A stretch of 64,000 nt of DNA from NCBI RefSeq assembly GCF_000235425.2, contig NZ_KI912266.1, forward strand, positions 612,273 to 676,272, written 5' to 3'. Both the position numbers and the translations under genes were made by a program. Position 1 is the first letter of the stretch, and each line of letters begins with the position of its first letter. Under the pieces are notes generated by a model. It saw only the letters and a list, made by a program, of their open reading frames with translations, was not told where the DNA came from and made no database searches. The stretch comes from Pseudofrankia saprophytica (GTDB lineage Bacteria; Actinomycetota; Actinomycetes; Frankiales; Frankiaceae). Shown one piece after another: positions 53,004-60,318 of this stretch.

Positions 53004-54557
53004 GTGAACGTGCACCGGCTGCTCGGCACCGCGGACAGCGTCGCGGCGACCGGGGGGCTGGCCGACCGAACGGCGGTGCGCGTCGCGGGTGAGGCGCTGC
53101 GGCGCGAAGAGCTCTGGGCCGCCGCGGCCGCCGTCGCCGACGAGGTCGCCGGAGCGCGGGTCGTGGCGATACCCGGATCGGCGAGCCTGCCGACGGTCGT
53201 CGGGATCGTCGGCTGCCTGCTCGCCGGGGTGGCCGTGGTGCCGGTGCCAGCCGACGCGGGCCCGCGGGAACGGGCGCACATCCTCACGGACTCCCAGGCC
53301 GAGCTGTGGCTCGGCGAACCGCCCGCCGAGCACGGCGCGGCGGGCGCGGGCGACAGCGGCCCCGGGCTGCCGGTGGTGCCGGTCGACCCCGCCCGCCGGT
53401 CCGGCACCGCCTTTCCGGAGCCGGCCCCGGACTCGACCGCGATGGTCCTCTACACATCCGGGACGACCGGAGCACCCAAGGGTGTCGTGACGTCCAGGCG
53501 GGCGATCGCCGCCTGCCTGGACGCGCTCACCGACGCCTGGGCGTGGACGCCCGACGACGTGCTCGTCCACGGACTGCCGCTGTTCCACGTGCACGGGCTG
53601 GTTCTCGGGATGCTGGGCGCGCTGCGAGTCGGCAGCCCGCTGGTTCACACCCGCCGGCCGCGCCCCGCGGACTACGCCGCGGCCGCGGAGCGGGACGGCG
53701 GAAGCCTCTACTTCGGCGTGCCGACGGTCTGGTCACGGGTCTGCGACGACCCGGCGGCCGCGGCGGCGCTCGGCCGGGCCCGACTGCTGGTCTCCGGCAG
53801 CGCCCCGCTGCCGGTCCCAGTGGCCCAGCGGCTGCACGAGCTGACCGGGCTCGTGCCCGTCGAGCGCTACGGGATGACCGAAAGCCTGATCACCGTGGCG
53901 GTTCGCGCCGACGGCGAGCGCAGGCCCGGCTGGGTCGGCCTGTCGCTGCCCACGGTGACCACCCGGCTCGCGCCGATCCCCGACGCCACCCATGACGCCG
54001 ACACCACCAACACCATCAACACCACCGACGGCGCCGACGCGCCGCGCGGCCTGGACGGCGGTGGCCGCGTGGCGGACGTGCCGCGCGACGGCGAGTCCGT
54101 CGGTGAGCTGCAGGTCCGTGGCTCGACCCTGTTCGACGGCTACCTGGGCCTCGCGGAGGCGACCGCGGCCAGCTGGACGTCCGACGGCTGGTTCCGGACC
54201 GGCGACGCGGCAGTCATCGGCCCCGACGGCTGGCACCGGATCGTCGGCCGGACCTCCGTCGACCTCATCAAGAGCGGCGGCTACCGGATCGGCGCTGGCG
54301 AGGTCGAGGCGGCGCTGCTCGCCCATCCCGCGATCACCGAGGCCGCAGTCGTCGGCGTCGCGGACGCCGACCTGGGCCAGCGCATCGTCGCCTACGTCGT
54401 CGGGGACGGCACCGCGCCGGTCGACCCGGACGCCGTGTCCGCGTTCGTCGCCGAGCAGTTGTCGGTCCACAAGCGCCCCCGCGAGGTCCGCGTCGTCGAA
54501 GGCCTCCCGCGCAACGCCATGGGCAAGGTCCAGAAGAAGCTCCTCGCCAGCCCCTGA
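53004..54557 (+). CDS. Acyl-CoA synthetase, AMP-forming (MatB/FadD36-like)
   Basis: 517 aa from GTG 53004 (AAGAGG about 7 nt upstream). Motifs of the ANL superfamily: P-loop YTSGTTGAPKGVV near residue 150, VERYGMTES near 290, GWFRTGDAAVIGPDGWHRIV near 395, hinge GRTSVDLIKSGGYRIGAGEV, and the catalytic Lys in RNAMGKVQKK at the C-terminus. The length and short motifs resemble malonyl/methylmalonyl-CoA synthetases (MatB) and mycobacterial FadD36. A Thr/Asn/Asp-rich insert lies near residue 330-345. It could feed extender units to the cluster hinted at by the ACP/FkbH genes at the right edge. Confidence 0.9.
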   Translation: MNVHRLLGTADSVAATGGLADRTAVRVAGEALRREELWAAAAAVADEVAGARVVAIPGSASLPTVVGIVGCLLAGVAVVPVPADAGPRERAHILTDSQAELWLGEPPAEHGAAGAGDSGPGLPVVPVDPARRSGTAFPEPAPDSTAMVLYTSGTTGAPKGVVTSRRAIAACLDALTDAWAWTPDDVLVHGLPLFHVHGLVLGMLGALRVGSPLVHTRRPRPADYAAAAERDGGSLYFGVPTVWSRVCDDPAAAAALGRARLLVSGSAPLPVPVAQRLHELTGLVPVERYGMTESLITVAVRADGERRPGWVGLSLPTVTTRLAPIPDATHDADTTNTINTTDGADAPRGLDGGGRVADVPRDGESVGELQVRGSTLFDGYLGLAEATAASWTSDGWFRTGDAAVIGPDGWHRIVGRTSVDLIKSGGYRIGAGEVEAALLAHPAITEAAVVGVADADLGQRIVAYVVGDGTAPVDPDAVSAFVAEQLSVHKRPREVRVVEGLPRNAMGKVQKKLLASP

Positions 54558-54596
54558 CCACCGCGCCCACCGACCGCCGCCCTCGGCTCGACGCGA

Positions 54597-54641
54597 GGCG
54601 CCGCGGGGCGGGGCGCCGCGGGGCGGGGCGCCGCGGGGCGG
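54597..54641. repeat. Three tandem 15-bp GC-rich repeats
   Basis: GGCGCCGCGGGGCGG occurs three times without mismatch, 40 bp after the acyl-CoA synthetase gene. Each copy contains GGCGCC, so hairpins are possible. Probably a slippage product and possible weak terminator. Confidence 0.85.
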
Positions 54642-54728
54642 GGGCGAGTTGCGTTGAGTTGAGACCACCGCGTGGCCCCAGCCGGCGACCGGTCCGCCAT
54701 AACACGGCCACCAGCACAGACATACAGA

Positions 54729-54774
54729 TAGTGAAATCAGTTAGTGAAATCTTCACCCATAGTGATGGGAGAAG
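54729..54774. promoter_or_regulatory. AT-rich control region: direct repeat plus near-palindrome
   Basis: TAGTGAAATC is repeated at 54729-54738 and 54742-54751 (13-bp period), followed at once by a 24-bp near-palindrome (54751-54774) with arms CTTC.CCCAT and ATGGG.GAAG. The stretch is strikingly AT-rich for this genome and lies 115 bp upstream of the DUF574 methyltransferase. It probably holds its promoter and a regulator site. Confidence 0.45.
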
Positions 54775-54888
54775 CGAATCCAGTCGACCACCGCCTTTAT
54801 TCCACACGCTTGCGCCGCTAAGGTGCGACGAGCACCTACCCAGCGAAACCGCCGGAATCACCGGCGCCGATCCGAACTGGCGGCGCGG

Positions 54889-55722
54889 ATGTCAGGCTGG
54901 AACTTCAGGTCGGCGGTTCCCGAACCGCAGCCACCCCCCGGAGCCTCCGCCATCCAGACGGACAGGCCCACCCCCGCGCGGATATACGACTATCTGCTCG
55001 GCGGCAAGGACAACTTCGAGGTCGACCGTCAGGCGGTCGCCACCATCACCGCCGCGATCGGCGAGACAGCGGCGGTGGATGTCCCCAGGGAGAACCGGCG
55101 GTTCCTGCAACGCGGAACCCGCTGGCTGGCGAACACCGGGATCGACCAGTTCCTCGACATCGGCACCGGCCTGCCGACCGCCGGAAACGTGCACGAGGTG
55201 GCCCAGGAGGTCAACCCGAGGGCACGGGTGGTCTACGTGGACTACGACCCGATCGTGCTTGCATATGGTCGAGCCTTGCTCGCGGACGACAAGTCGACGG
55301 CAATCATCACCGCCGACACGCGAGACCCCGAGTCGATCATCACTCACCCGGACACCGCCGCCCTCCTGGACTTCTCGCGGCCCGTCGGCGTTCTCATGGC
55401 CGCCGTTCTCCACTTCGTCGAGGACGACGAGGACCCGGCGGGCATCGTCGCGAAAATCATGGGAGCCGTCCCGTCAGGCTCGTATCTCCTGCTCTCGCAC
55501 ATGACGTCGGACGGCCCGCCGGCCGACGCCGTCGCCAGGACGGCGGCGGTCATGAGGGCGGCCACCTCACCCATGATCTTCCGCTCGCGCGCCACGATCC
55601 AGAGCTACTTCGCCGGGCTGGAGCTCCTCGAGCCGGGCGTCGTCCGGCCCTGGCAGTGGCACCCCGCCGGCGACAGCCCCCAGACCGACTGGCTGTTGGC
55701 TGGGGTGGCCCGAAAGCCCTGA
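54889..55722 (+). CDS. SAM-dependent methyltransferase, DUF574 type (PF04672)
   Basis: 277 aa from ATG 54889; an in-frame GTG 54823 would add an Arg-rich leader. Hallmarks: ARIYDYLLGGKDNFEVDRQA near residue 32, FLDIGTGLPTAGNVHEV near 90, VVYVDYDPIVLAYGRALL, and the C-terminal ELLEPGVVRPWQWHP. It is a paralogue of the 7688-8560 gene with the same motif order. Substrate unknown. It is followed by a hairpin separating it from the convergent demethylase operon, so it is probably an independent unit. Confidence 0.92.
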   Translation: MSGWNFRSAVPEPQPPPGASAIQTDRPTPARIYDYLLGGKDNFEVDRQAVATITAAIGETAAVDVPRENRRFLQRGTRWLANTGIDQFLDIGTGLPTAGNVHEVAQEVNPRARVVYVDYDPIVLAYGRALLADDKSTAIITADTRDPESIITHPDTAALLDFSRPVGVLMAAVLHFVEDDEDPAGIVAKIMGAVPSGSYLLLSHMTSDGPPADAVARTAAVMRAATSPMIFRSRATIQSYFAGLELLEPGVVRPWQWHPAGDSPQTDWLLAGVARKP

Positions 55723-55768
55723 TCTTGCGCGCCCCGGTCGCCCTGGCCGTGCCGTGCTGACGGCCCCT

Positions 55769-55800
55769 GGCCGGGCCGTGCCGACGGTCCCTGCCCGGCC
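55769..55800. terminator. Hairpin between convergent genes
   Basis: GGCCGGGC - 16 nt - GCCCGGCC, perfect 8-bp arms, lies between the methyltransferase (ends 55722) and the DUF3445 gene (ends 55815). Probable bidirectional terminator without a T-run. Confidence 0.5.
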
Positions 55801-55814
55801 GGTTCGGCCCCGGG

Positions 55815-56867
55815 TCAGTTCGGTGCCAGGGCGGCGGGCGGCGGGCCTGCGGCGCGCAGCCAGGCGACGGCCCGGTCGCGAAAGTCGGCGAGGCCCTTGT
55901 AGTCGGCGACGTCGCCCGGCAGGTGCGCCAGAACGTCGGCGGTACGGCGACGCCAGGGCTCGACGGCCGCGAGCTGCTCGAACGAGAGCAGGTAGGTGCG
56001 GATGAGGAACATGACCGCGCCGGAGTCCGGCAGCCGCATTAGGTGCTGAACCTCGACCCGCAGGTGGAGCAGCCGCCCGAATGCCTCGTCGTCGGCCCGC
56101 TGTAGCCGCGCCCGGTCCGGCGCCCAGTCGGGGTAGCGCTCGAGGGAGACGTCTAGGCGCCGGCCGACGGTCATCCCCCAGTTGGTCCGGCGGTATGGCT
56201 GATGCGGCTGGAGTCGCCTGATGAACTCCTGGGCCCGACTGATGACGCCCTCTGCGTGGATACGCGGAACCGGGCCGTGGATCTCCAGAAAACTCATGCC
56301 CAGGTCGAACCCGAAGCTCCAGGCGGCCGCGAAGGTCACGACGCCGGCGTCGACCCAGAGCTGGCCCGCCCGCTCGTCGAGCAGAACGACGTCCTCCTGA
56401 ACCTGGTTCGCGACCCAGCGCAGCGGCCCGCCGGGCAGTGTCGCGTCCTCTCCGTAGACGAGATCGGCCTCGACGCCGAGCCGGCGGTTCTCCCAGTGCC
56501 AGCGGTCGGTGCCTGTCCGGGTGAGGAACATGTCGGCCGGGTAGCTCGCGCCCAGCTCGCGCAGCAGGATCAGCGTGGCGTCCCACGCCGCCGTTCGCAT
56601 GTGCGTGGGGACCGCGTGCCGTGTCGGGTCCTGAGCGAGAATCCGGGCGCGCTCGGTCAGCTCACGGTGATATTCGCCGTCGATGTCGACGACCGCCGCG
56701 CCCCATCGGCCGGCCGCGGTGTGGACCGGTATGCGGGCGGGCTCGACGTTGGTGCTGTACCGGAAACGCTCGTCGGTGAAGGGGAACGGGAAGCCGTGGC
56801 GCAGCGGCGACGATTCCGCGACGCTCGGCGGCGACGACGGCGACGGCGACGGTTCCGGGACGGCCAT
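55815..56867 (-). CDS. Heme-dependent oxidative N-demethylase-like protein (DUF3445)
   Basis: 350 aa from ATG 56867, whose A overlaps the stop of the reductase gene (TGATG), so the genes are coupled. After a Ser/Pro-rich start comes a DUF3445-like body: HGFPFPFTDERFRYSTNVEP, RWVANQVQEDVVLLDERAGQ, HGPVPRIHAEGVISRAQEFI, RTNWGMTVGR and FLIRTYLLSFEQLAAVEPW. The family includes the catalytic subunit of dimethylamine monooxygenase and a fungal heme-dependent N-demethylase, which remove N-methyl groups as formaldehyde. The two genes upstream encode the expected electron-transfer and accessory subunits. Confidence 0.78.
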   Translation of the reverse strand: MAVPEPSPSPSSPPSVAESSPLRHGFPFPFTDERFRYSTNVEPARIPVHTAAGRWGAAVVDIDGEYHRELTERARILAQDPTRHAVPTHMRTAAWDATLILLRELGASYPADMFLTRTGTDRWHWENRRLGVEADLVYGEDATLPGGPLRWVANQVQEDVVLLDERAGQLWVDAGVVTFAAAWSFGFDLGMSFLEIHGPVPRIHAEGVISRAQEFIRRLQPHQPYRRTNWGMTVGRRLDVSLERYPDWAPDRARLQRADDEAFGRLLHLRVEVQHLMRLPDSGAVMFLIRTYLLSFEQLAAVEPWRRRTADVLAHLPGDVADYKGLADFRDRAVAWLRAAGPPPAALAPN

Positions 56868-57838
56868 CAGAGCGGGACCTCCAGGTGGGAGCCGTCTGCC
56901 CGGGAGACGCAGGGCATGACCCAGGCGCCGGAGGATCTCTCCTCCTCGGACAGGAACAGGTCGCGGTGCAGTGGACGCCCGGCCGTGACCGGGATCCGGC
57001 ACTCACCGCACACGCCGTGGCGGCAACGGCTCGCGACGTCGAGGCCGGCGGACTCGAGCGCCTCGAGCAGGCTGGTGCCGCCGGGGACCGTCAGCGTCCC
57101 GCCGGTCCTCGCGAGGACGACGTCGAAGGAGGCGCCGGGCTCCAGCACGGCCGCGCCGAACCGCTCGGTATGGATCCGCGACGCCGGCCAGCCGAGTCCA
57201 GCCGCGGTGGCGACGACCTGGTCGGTCAACGCGGCGGGGCCGCAGACGTACAGATGCGTTCCCAGCGGCTGGTCGGCGAGTGCCTCCTCGACCCGGGTGG
57301 AGAACGCCCGGCGGTCGGTGAAGAGCTCGGCGCGGCCGTCGGAGAGCCCGATGACGTCGTCGACGTGGGCGCCGCGCCCGGGGCGGTGGACGTAGAGGAC
57401 CTGCGCGTCGTGACCGCGCCGCCGGGCGGCCCGCAGATGCGCGACGATCGGCGTCACCCCGATGCCACCCGCGACCAGCAGGTGCCGACGGGCGCGCGCG
57501 ACCGGCGGAAACGCGCTGCGCGGCAGGCGGGCGGCCAACCGGTCGCCCGGGGCGAGACGCTCGTGTATCCAGCGCGATCCGCCGAGGCCGTTCGCCACCA
57601 GCAGCACCGAGACGGCGTACTCGCTGGGGCCGAGGCCGGCGGAGGTGAGGCTGTAGGCGTTGACCCGGCCGCCGCAGTCCAGCAGGAGGTGGCTGCCGGG
57701 GACGAAGCCCGGCAGCTCGCGCCCGTCGGGCGCGGCCAGCCGGATGCTCCGGACTCCCGGCACCGGCTCGTCGACGGCGACGACGACCAGTTCGAGATCC
57801 AGGCCGCCGGTCATTCGGCGCCTGCGCTGCTCATCCAT
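56867..57838 (-). CDS. PDR/VanB-type oxidoreductase (FNR domain + C-terminal 2Fe-2S ferredoxin)
   Basis: 323 aa. FAD/FMN-binding barrel near residue 40-110 (GSHLLLDCGG, VNAYSLTS), the NAD-binding GIGVTPIVAHLRAARRRG near 130, and a C-terminal plant-type 2Fe-2S cluster: CRHGVCGEC near 273 and a distant fourth Cys in WVMPCVS. It passes electrons from NAD(P)H to the terminal oxygenase. It lies between the DmmA-like and DUF3445 genes, overlapping the latter by one base. It matches the reductase subunit of dimethylamine-monooxygenase-type systems; vanillate demethylase-like use is the alternative. Confidence 0.9.
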   Translation of the reverse strand: MDEQRRRRMTGGLDLELVVVAVDEPVPGVRSIRLAAPDGRELPGFVPGSHLLLDCGGRVNAYSLTSAGLGPSEYAVSVLLVANGLGGSRWIHERLAPGDRLAARLPRSAFPPVARARRHLLVAGGIGVTPIVAHLRAARRRGHDAQVLYVHRPGRGAHVDDVIGLSDGRAELFTDRRAFSTRVEEALADQPLGTHLYVCGPAALTDQVVATAAGLGWPASRIHTERFGAAVLEPGASFDVVLARTGGTLTVPGGTSLLEALESAGLDVASRCRHGVCGECRIPVTAGRPLHRDLFLSEEERSSGAWVMPCVSRADGSHLEVPL

Positions 57839-57870
57839 GGCCCGCGATGTTCATCCAGAACCCGCGCTGG

Positions 57871-58542
57871 TCATTCGGCGCTCGCCCCGGCATCCGCCTG
57901 GAATCCCAGGAAGCGGCCCAATCGGCGGGAAACGTGGTGGTAGATGACCAGGCCACGCCCGCAGCCCGGGCAGCCGACGACGTCGCCGATCGCGGCTTCG
58001 ACCGAGGCGACACCGCCGCAGTGGACACAGGCCACCTCGATCGGTCCGGCTCCCGTCGGGGCGACGGACAGCTCGTCGTCCTCGAGACCGGCCGCGATCG
58101 CCGTCGCCCGCAGGGCGAGGCAGCAACCGACGGAACCAGCCAGCCGCACCCGGACGCCGACCCGCGCCTCGGCCAGGGCCGCCGCGAGCCGTTCGCCCGC
58201 CGTCGCCACGTCGGCGGCGCACAGCACCACCGGGTCTGGACGGCCGGGGCGCGGGGCGAGCTCATCCCACCACGACGCCAGTACGCCCGCCGCCTCCGGG
58301 CCCACGCCGACCAGGACGTACGCGGCGCCCCCGCCGTCGTCGGCGCTCGCGACGGCGTCGGCGTTCGCGACGGCGTCGGCGTTCGCGACGGCGTCGACGG
58401 GCGAGGACGCCGGAGCACCCGGACGCGCCCACGGCGGCACGCTCGTATGAGCCAGGTTCGGCACCGACCAACAGTAGGCCGACGCCGCGAGGCGCGTCAG
58501 CGGCGGCGACAGCCGCTCGGGCGATGTCCACGCGATGTCCAC
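57871..58542 (-). CDS. DmmA-like subunit of dimethylamine monooxygenase family
   Basis: 223 aa from GTG 58542. The N-terminal half binds no clear motif and contains a DAVANA repeat (18-bp DNA repeats at 58349-58396). The middle, VLVGVGPEAAGVLASWWDEL, looks Rossmann-like. The C-terminus is a zinc ribbon CVHCGG ... CPGCGRG followed by the signature VIYHHVSRRLGRFLGFQADA, which I recognise from the DmmA family. With the reductase (32-bp gap) and DUF3445 genes it completes a three-subunit secondary-amine demethylase. Divergent from the SRPBCC gene at 58609. Confidence 0.75.
   Translation of the reverse strand: MDIAWTSPERLSPPLTRLAASAYCWSVPNLAHTSVPPWARPGAPASSPVDAVANADAVANADAVASADDGGGAAYVLVGVGPEAAGVLASWWDELAPRPGRPDPVVLCAADVATAGERLAAALAEARVGVRVRLAGSVGCCLALRATAIAAGLEDDELSVAPTGAGPIEVACVHCGGVASVEAAIGDVVGCPGCGRGLVIYHHVSRRLGRFLGFQADAGASAE
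58349..58396. repeat. 18-bp tandem repeat inside the DmmA-like gene
   Basis: GCGACGGCGTCGGCGTTC at 58349-58366 and 58367-58384, then a 12-bp partial copy. It encodes the repeated VANADA/DAVANA residues of a linker and probably arose by slippage. Confidence 0.85.
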
Positions 58543-58581
58543 GCGACCGCGTCGGAGCAGGTCCTACCCACCCGCCATTAA

Positions 58582-58597
58582 ATAAGTGGTGGCTTAT
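58582..58597. promoter_or_regulatory. ArsR-type operator upstream of the second SRPBCC/ArsR module
   Basis: ATAAG - TGGTGG - CTTAT, an AT-rich palindrome 12 bp before the SRPBCC start at 58609, within the 66-bp divergent gap to the DmmA-like gene. The arrangement parallels the operators of the first module. It is predicted to bind the ArsR regulator at 59350 and could also affect the divergent demethylase operon. Confidence 0.6.
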
Positions 58598-58608
58598 ATA
58601 GTCGAGCC

Positions 58609-59349
58609 ATGAACACCATCGATCCCGTCGCCGCCGCCGGGCTGGTCGCCCGCGAGGTCCGCGGCGGCTCCCGGAACGGCCAGCCTACGAAGATCGCCGT
58701 CGCCCGTCGGACGTATAGCACCGACCAGGCCGATCTCTGGGACGCCGTGACCGACGTCGACCGCATCCCCCGCTGGTTCCTGCCCGTCAGCGGCGATCTG
58801 GTGCTGGGCGGCCGCTACCAGCTAGAGGGCAACGCCGGCGGTGTCGTCGAGCGCTGCGAGGAGCCCGAGTCGTTCGCCGTGACCTGGGAGTTCGGCGGCC
58901 TGGTGTCCTGGCTGGAGGTCACCCTCACGCCGGCCGGCGCCGGCACCATCCTCGAGCTGGTCCACGAGTCGCCCGTAGACCCCGACTTCTGGAAGCAGTT
59001 CGGTCCCGGCGCCGTCGGCGTCGGCTGGGACCTGGCTCTGATGGGTCTCGGCCTGCACCTCGACAGCGGAATGCCGGTCGACCCGGCGGAGGGGGCAGCC
59101 TTCGCCACGACGCCGAACGGCGTCGAGTTCGTGCGGCGCTGCGCGGTGGGCTGGGCCGATGCCGCGGTCCGCGACGGCGACGAGCCGGGGCCGGCGCATG
59201 AGGCCGCCGCGCGCACCGTGACCTTCTACACCGTCGTCCCCGACGATGCCGTTCCCCCGGATGCCGCCGCCCCGGATGCCGCCGCCCCGGATGCCGTGGT
59301 CGCGGATGCCGTGCCCGCGACGGGCGAGGACGAGAGCGCCGGGAGCTAG
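58609..59349 (+). CDS. SRPBCC (AHSA1-like) domain protein with low-complexity tail
   Basis: 246 aa. AHSA1-like core: RRTYSTDQADLWDAVTDVDR near residue 33, IPRWFLPVSGDLVLGGRYQL, TWEFGGLVSWLEVTLTP and the late helix FVRRCAVGWADAAV. A repeated Pro-Asp-Ala tail follows near residues 215-235 (DAAAPDAAAPDA). The ArsR gene starts at the next base after its stop, so the two form a coupled operon. Ligand unknown. Confidence 0.9.
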   Translation: MNTIDPVAAAGLVAREVRGGSRNGQPTKIAVARRTYSTDQADLWDAVTDVDRIPRWFLPVSGDLVLGGRYQLEGNAGGVVERCEEPESFAVTWEFGGLVSWLEVTLTPAGAGTILELVHESPVDPDFWKQFGPGAVGVGWDLALMGLGLHLDSGMPVDPAEGAAFATTPNGVEFVRRCAVGWADAAVRDGDEPGPAHEAAARTVTFYTVVPDDAVPPDAAAPDAAAPDAVVADAVPATGEDESAGS

Positions 59350-59727
59350 GTGGACGGCGTCTTCGAGGCGCTCGGCGAACCGGTCCGCCGGCAGATCCTG
59401 GAGCTCCTCGCCACCGGCGAGCAGCCCGTCGGATCGGTCGTCGCGACGCTGCGGGCCCGGGCGCCGATCTCGCAGCCCGCCGTCTCGCAGCATCTCAAGG
59501 TGCTGCGCGCGGCCGGGCTGGTGACCGTGCGCGCCGAGGGCACTCACCGGTACTACGCCCTCGACCAGGCCGGTCTCGCCGCCGCGCGGGACTGGCTGGC
59601 CGCTCTGCTCGCCGACCCGCTGGCGCCGTTCGCCCAGCCGCTCGACGCGCTCGCCACCGAGGTCGCCCGCGGCCGCCGCGCCCACCAGGCTCGGACGTCG
59701 GGAGCGCGGCGCAGCGAGTCCGCCTGA
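59350..59727 (+). CDS. ArsR-family HTH transcriptional regulator
   Basis: 125 aa from GTG 59350, directly adjacent to the SRPBCC stop. Winged helix: VFEALGEPVRRQILELLATG, recognition region ISQPAVSQHLKVLRAAGLVT, wing VRAEGTHRYYALDQ. No metal-sensing Cys residues. Predicted to bind ATAAG-N6-CTTAT at 58582 and repress its own operon. Confidence 0.93.
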   Translation: MDGVFEALGEPVRRQILELLATGEQPVGSVVATLRARAPISQPAVSQHLKVLRAAGLVTVRAEGTHRYYALDQAGLAAARDWLAALLADPLAPFAQPLDALATEVARGRRAHQARTSGARRSESA

Positions 59728-59922
59728 GGCCCACCTCGGACACTCAGCACCGGCCCTTGCCCTCTTCGCCGACCAGCGGCGAACCAGCCTCCTCGTGCAC
59801 GGATTCGTGCACAGGGGTTCTGGTCGCCGTCCGTCGGACCGAGGGTAACCCCCTCCCTGTCGGTCTCGGGTGAGACACCCGCTGGATGCGGGTTGGCCAT
59901 GGGGGCGTGATCGGAGATCGTT

Positions 59923-60075
59923 GTGTTCGTGGAGTCAGAGTCGCGGGAACGTGGGGGCGGGTTGTCGCCGCGGGGTGATCCGGCGCCGCGTCCGTCGCGG
60001 CGGGTGTTTAGCAACGCGTACAAGCTGCGGATCGCCACCCACTTTCATGATCTGGTGGCATTTTCGGCGCGATAG
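59923..60075 (+). pseudogene. Transposase N-terminal fragment (IS3/HTH_21-like)
   Basis: A 50-codon frame from GTG reads ...RGDPAPRPSRRVFSNAYKLR and then diverges. RRVFSNAYKLRI resembles the RR.FS.EYKLRIV start of IS3-type OrfA or related transposases. The match stops at ATHFHD, where the 15-bp inverted repeat begins, and TAG follows at 60073. So it was truncated at that point. The identification rests on about 12 residues. Confidence 0.45.
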
Positions 60076-60101
60076 CTCCGACGATCCCACCAGATCATGA
60101 A
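60044..60101. repeat. Perfect 15-bp inverted repeats around 28 nt
   Basis: TTCATGATCTGGTGG (60044-60058) and CCACCAGATCATGAA (60087-60101). It begins exactly where the transposase-like fragment loses similarity. It could be a miniature inverted-repeat element, a recombination site remnant or a terminator-like hairpin. It lacks the GC bias of other hairpins here. Confidence 0.75.
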
Positions 60102-60318
60102 CGGCGCAGGCGACCACCGGTCGCTTCGAACGCAGCGAGGCCCGCCGAGATCCCATCCGAACAACCCTTCACGTTTCGGAGTCATACAGTTGCATCCCGC
60201 CACCTGTCGACTCGGTCCGTTCCTGTTGCCGCAGGTAGCGGTCAAGATCGGGTCCAATTTCTACCGCCTGAGGCCAGGCCAGTTCGCCTGGACGATTCGG
60301 TACGGGTGACGCGGTCGG

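Larger units (their letters stand above)
59728..60318. other. 591-bp intergenic region with mobile-element debris
   Basis: No intact gene. It contains a short transposase-like fragment (59923-60075), a perfect 15-bp inverted-repeat pair (60044-60101) and no clear promoter. The rest is unremarkable GC-rich sequence. Confidence 0.6.
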
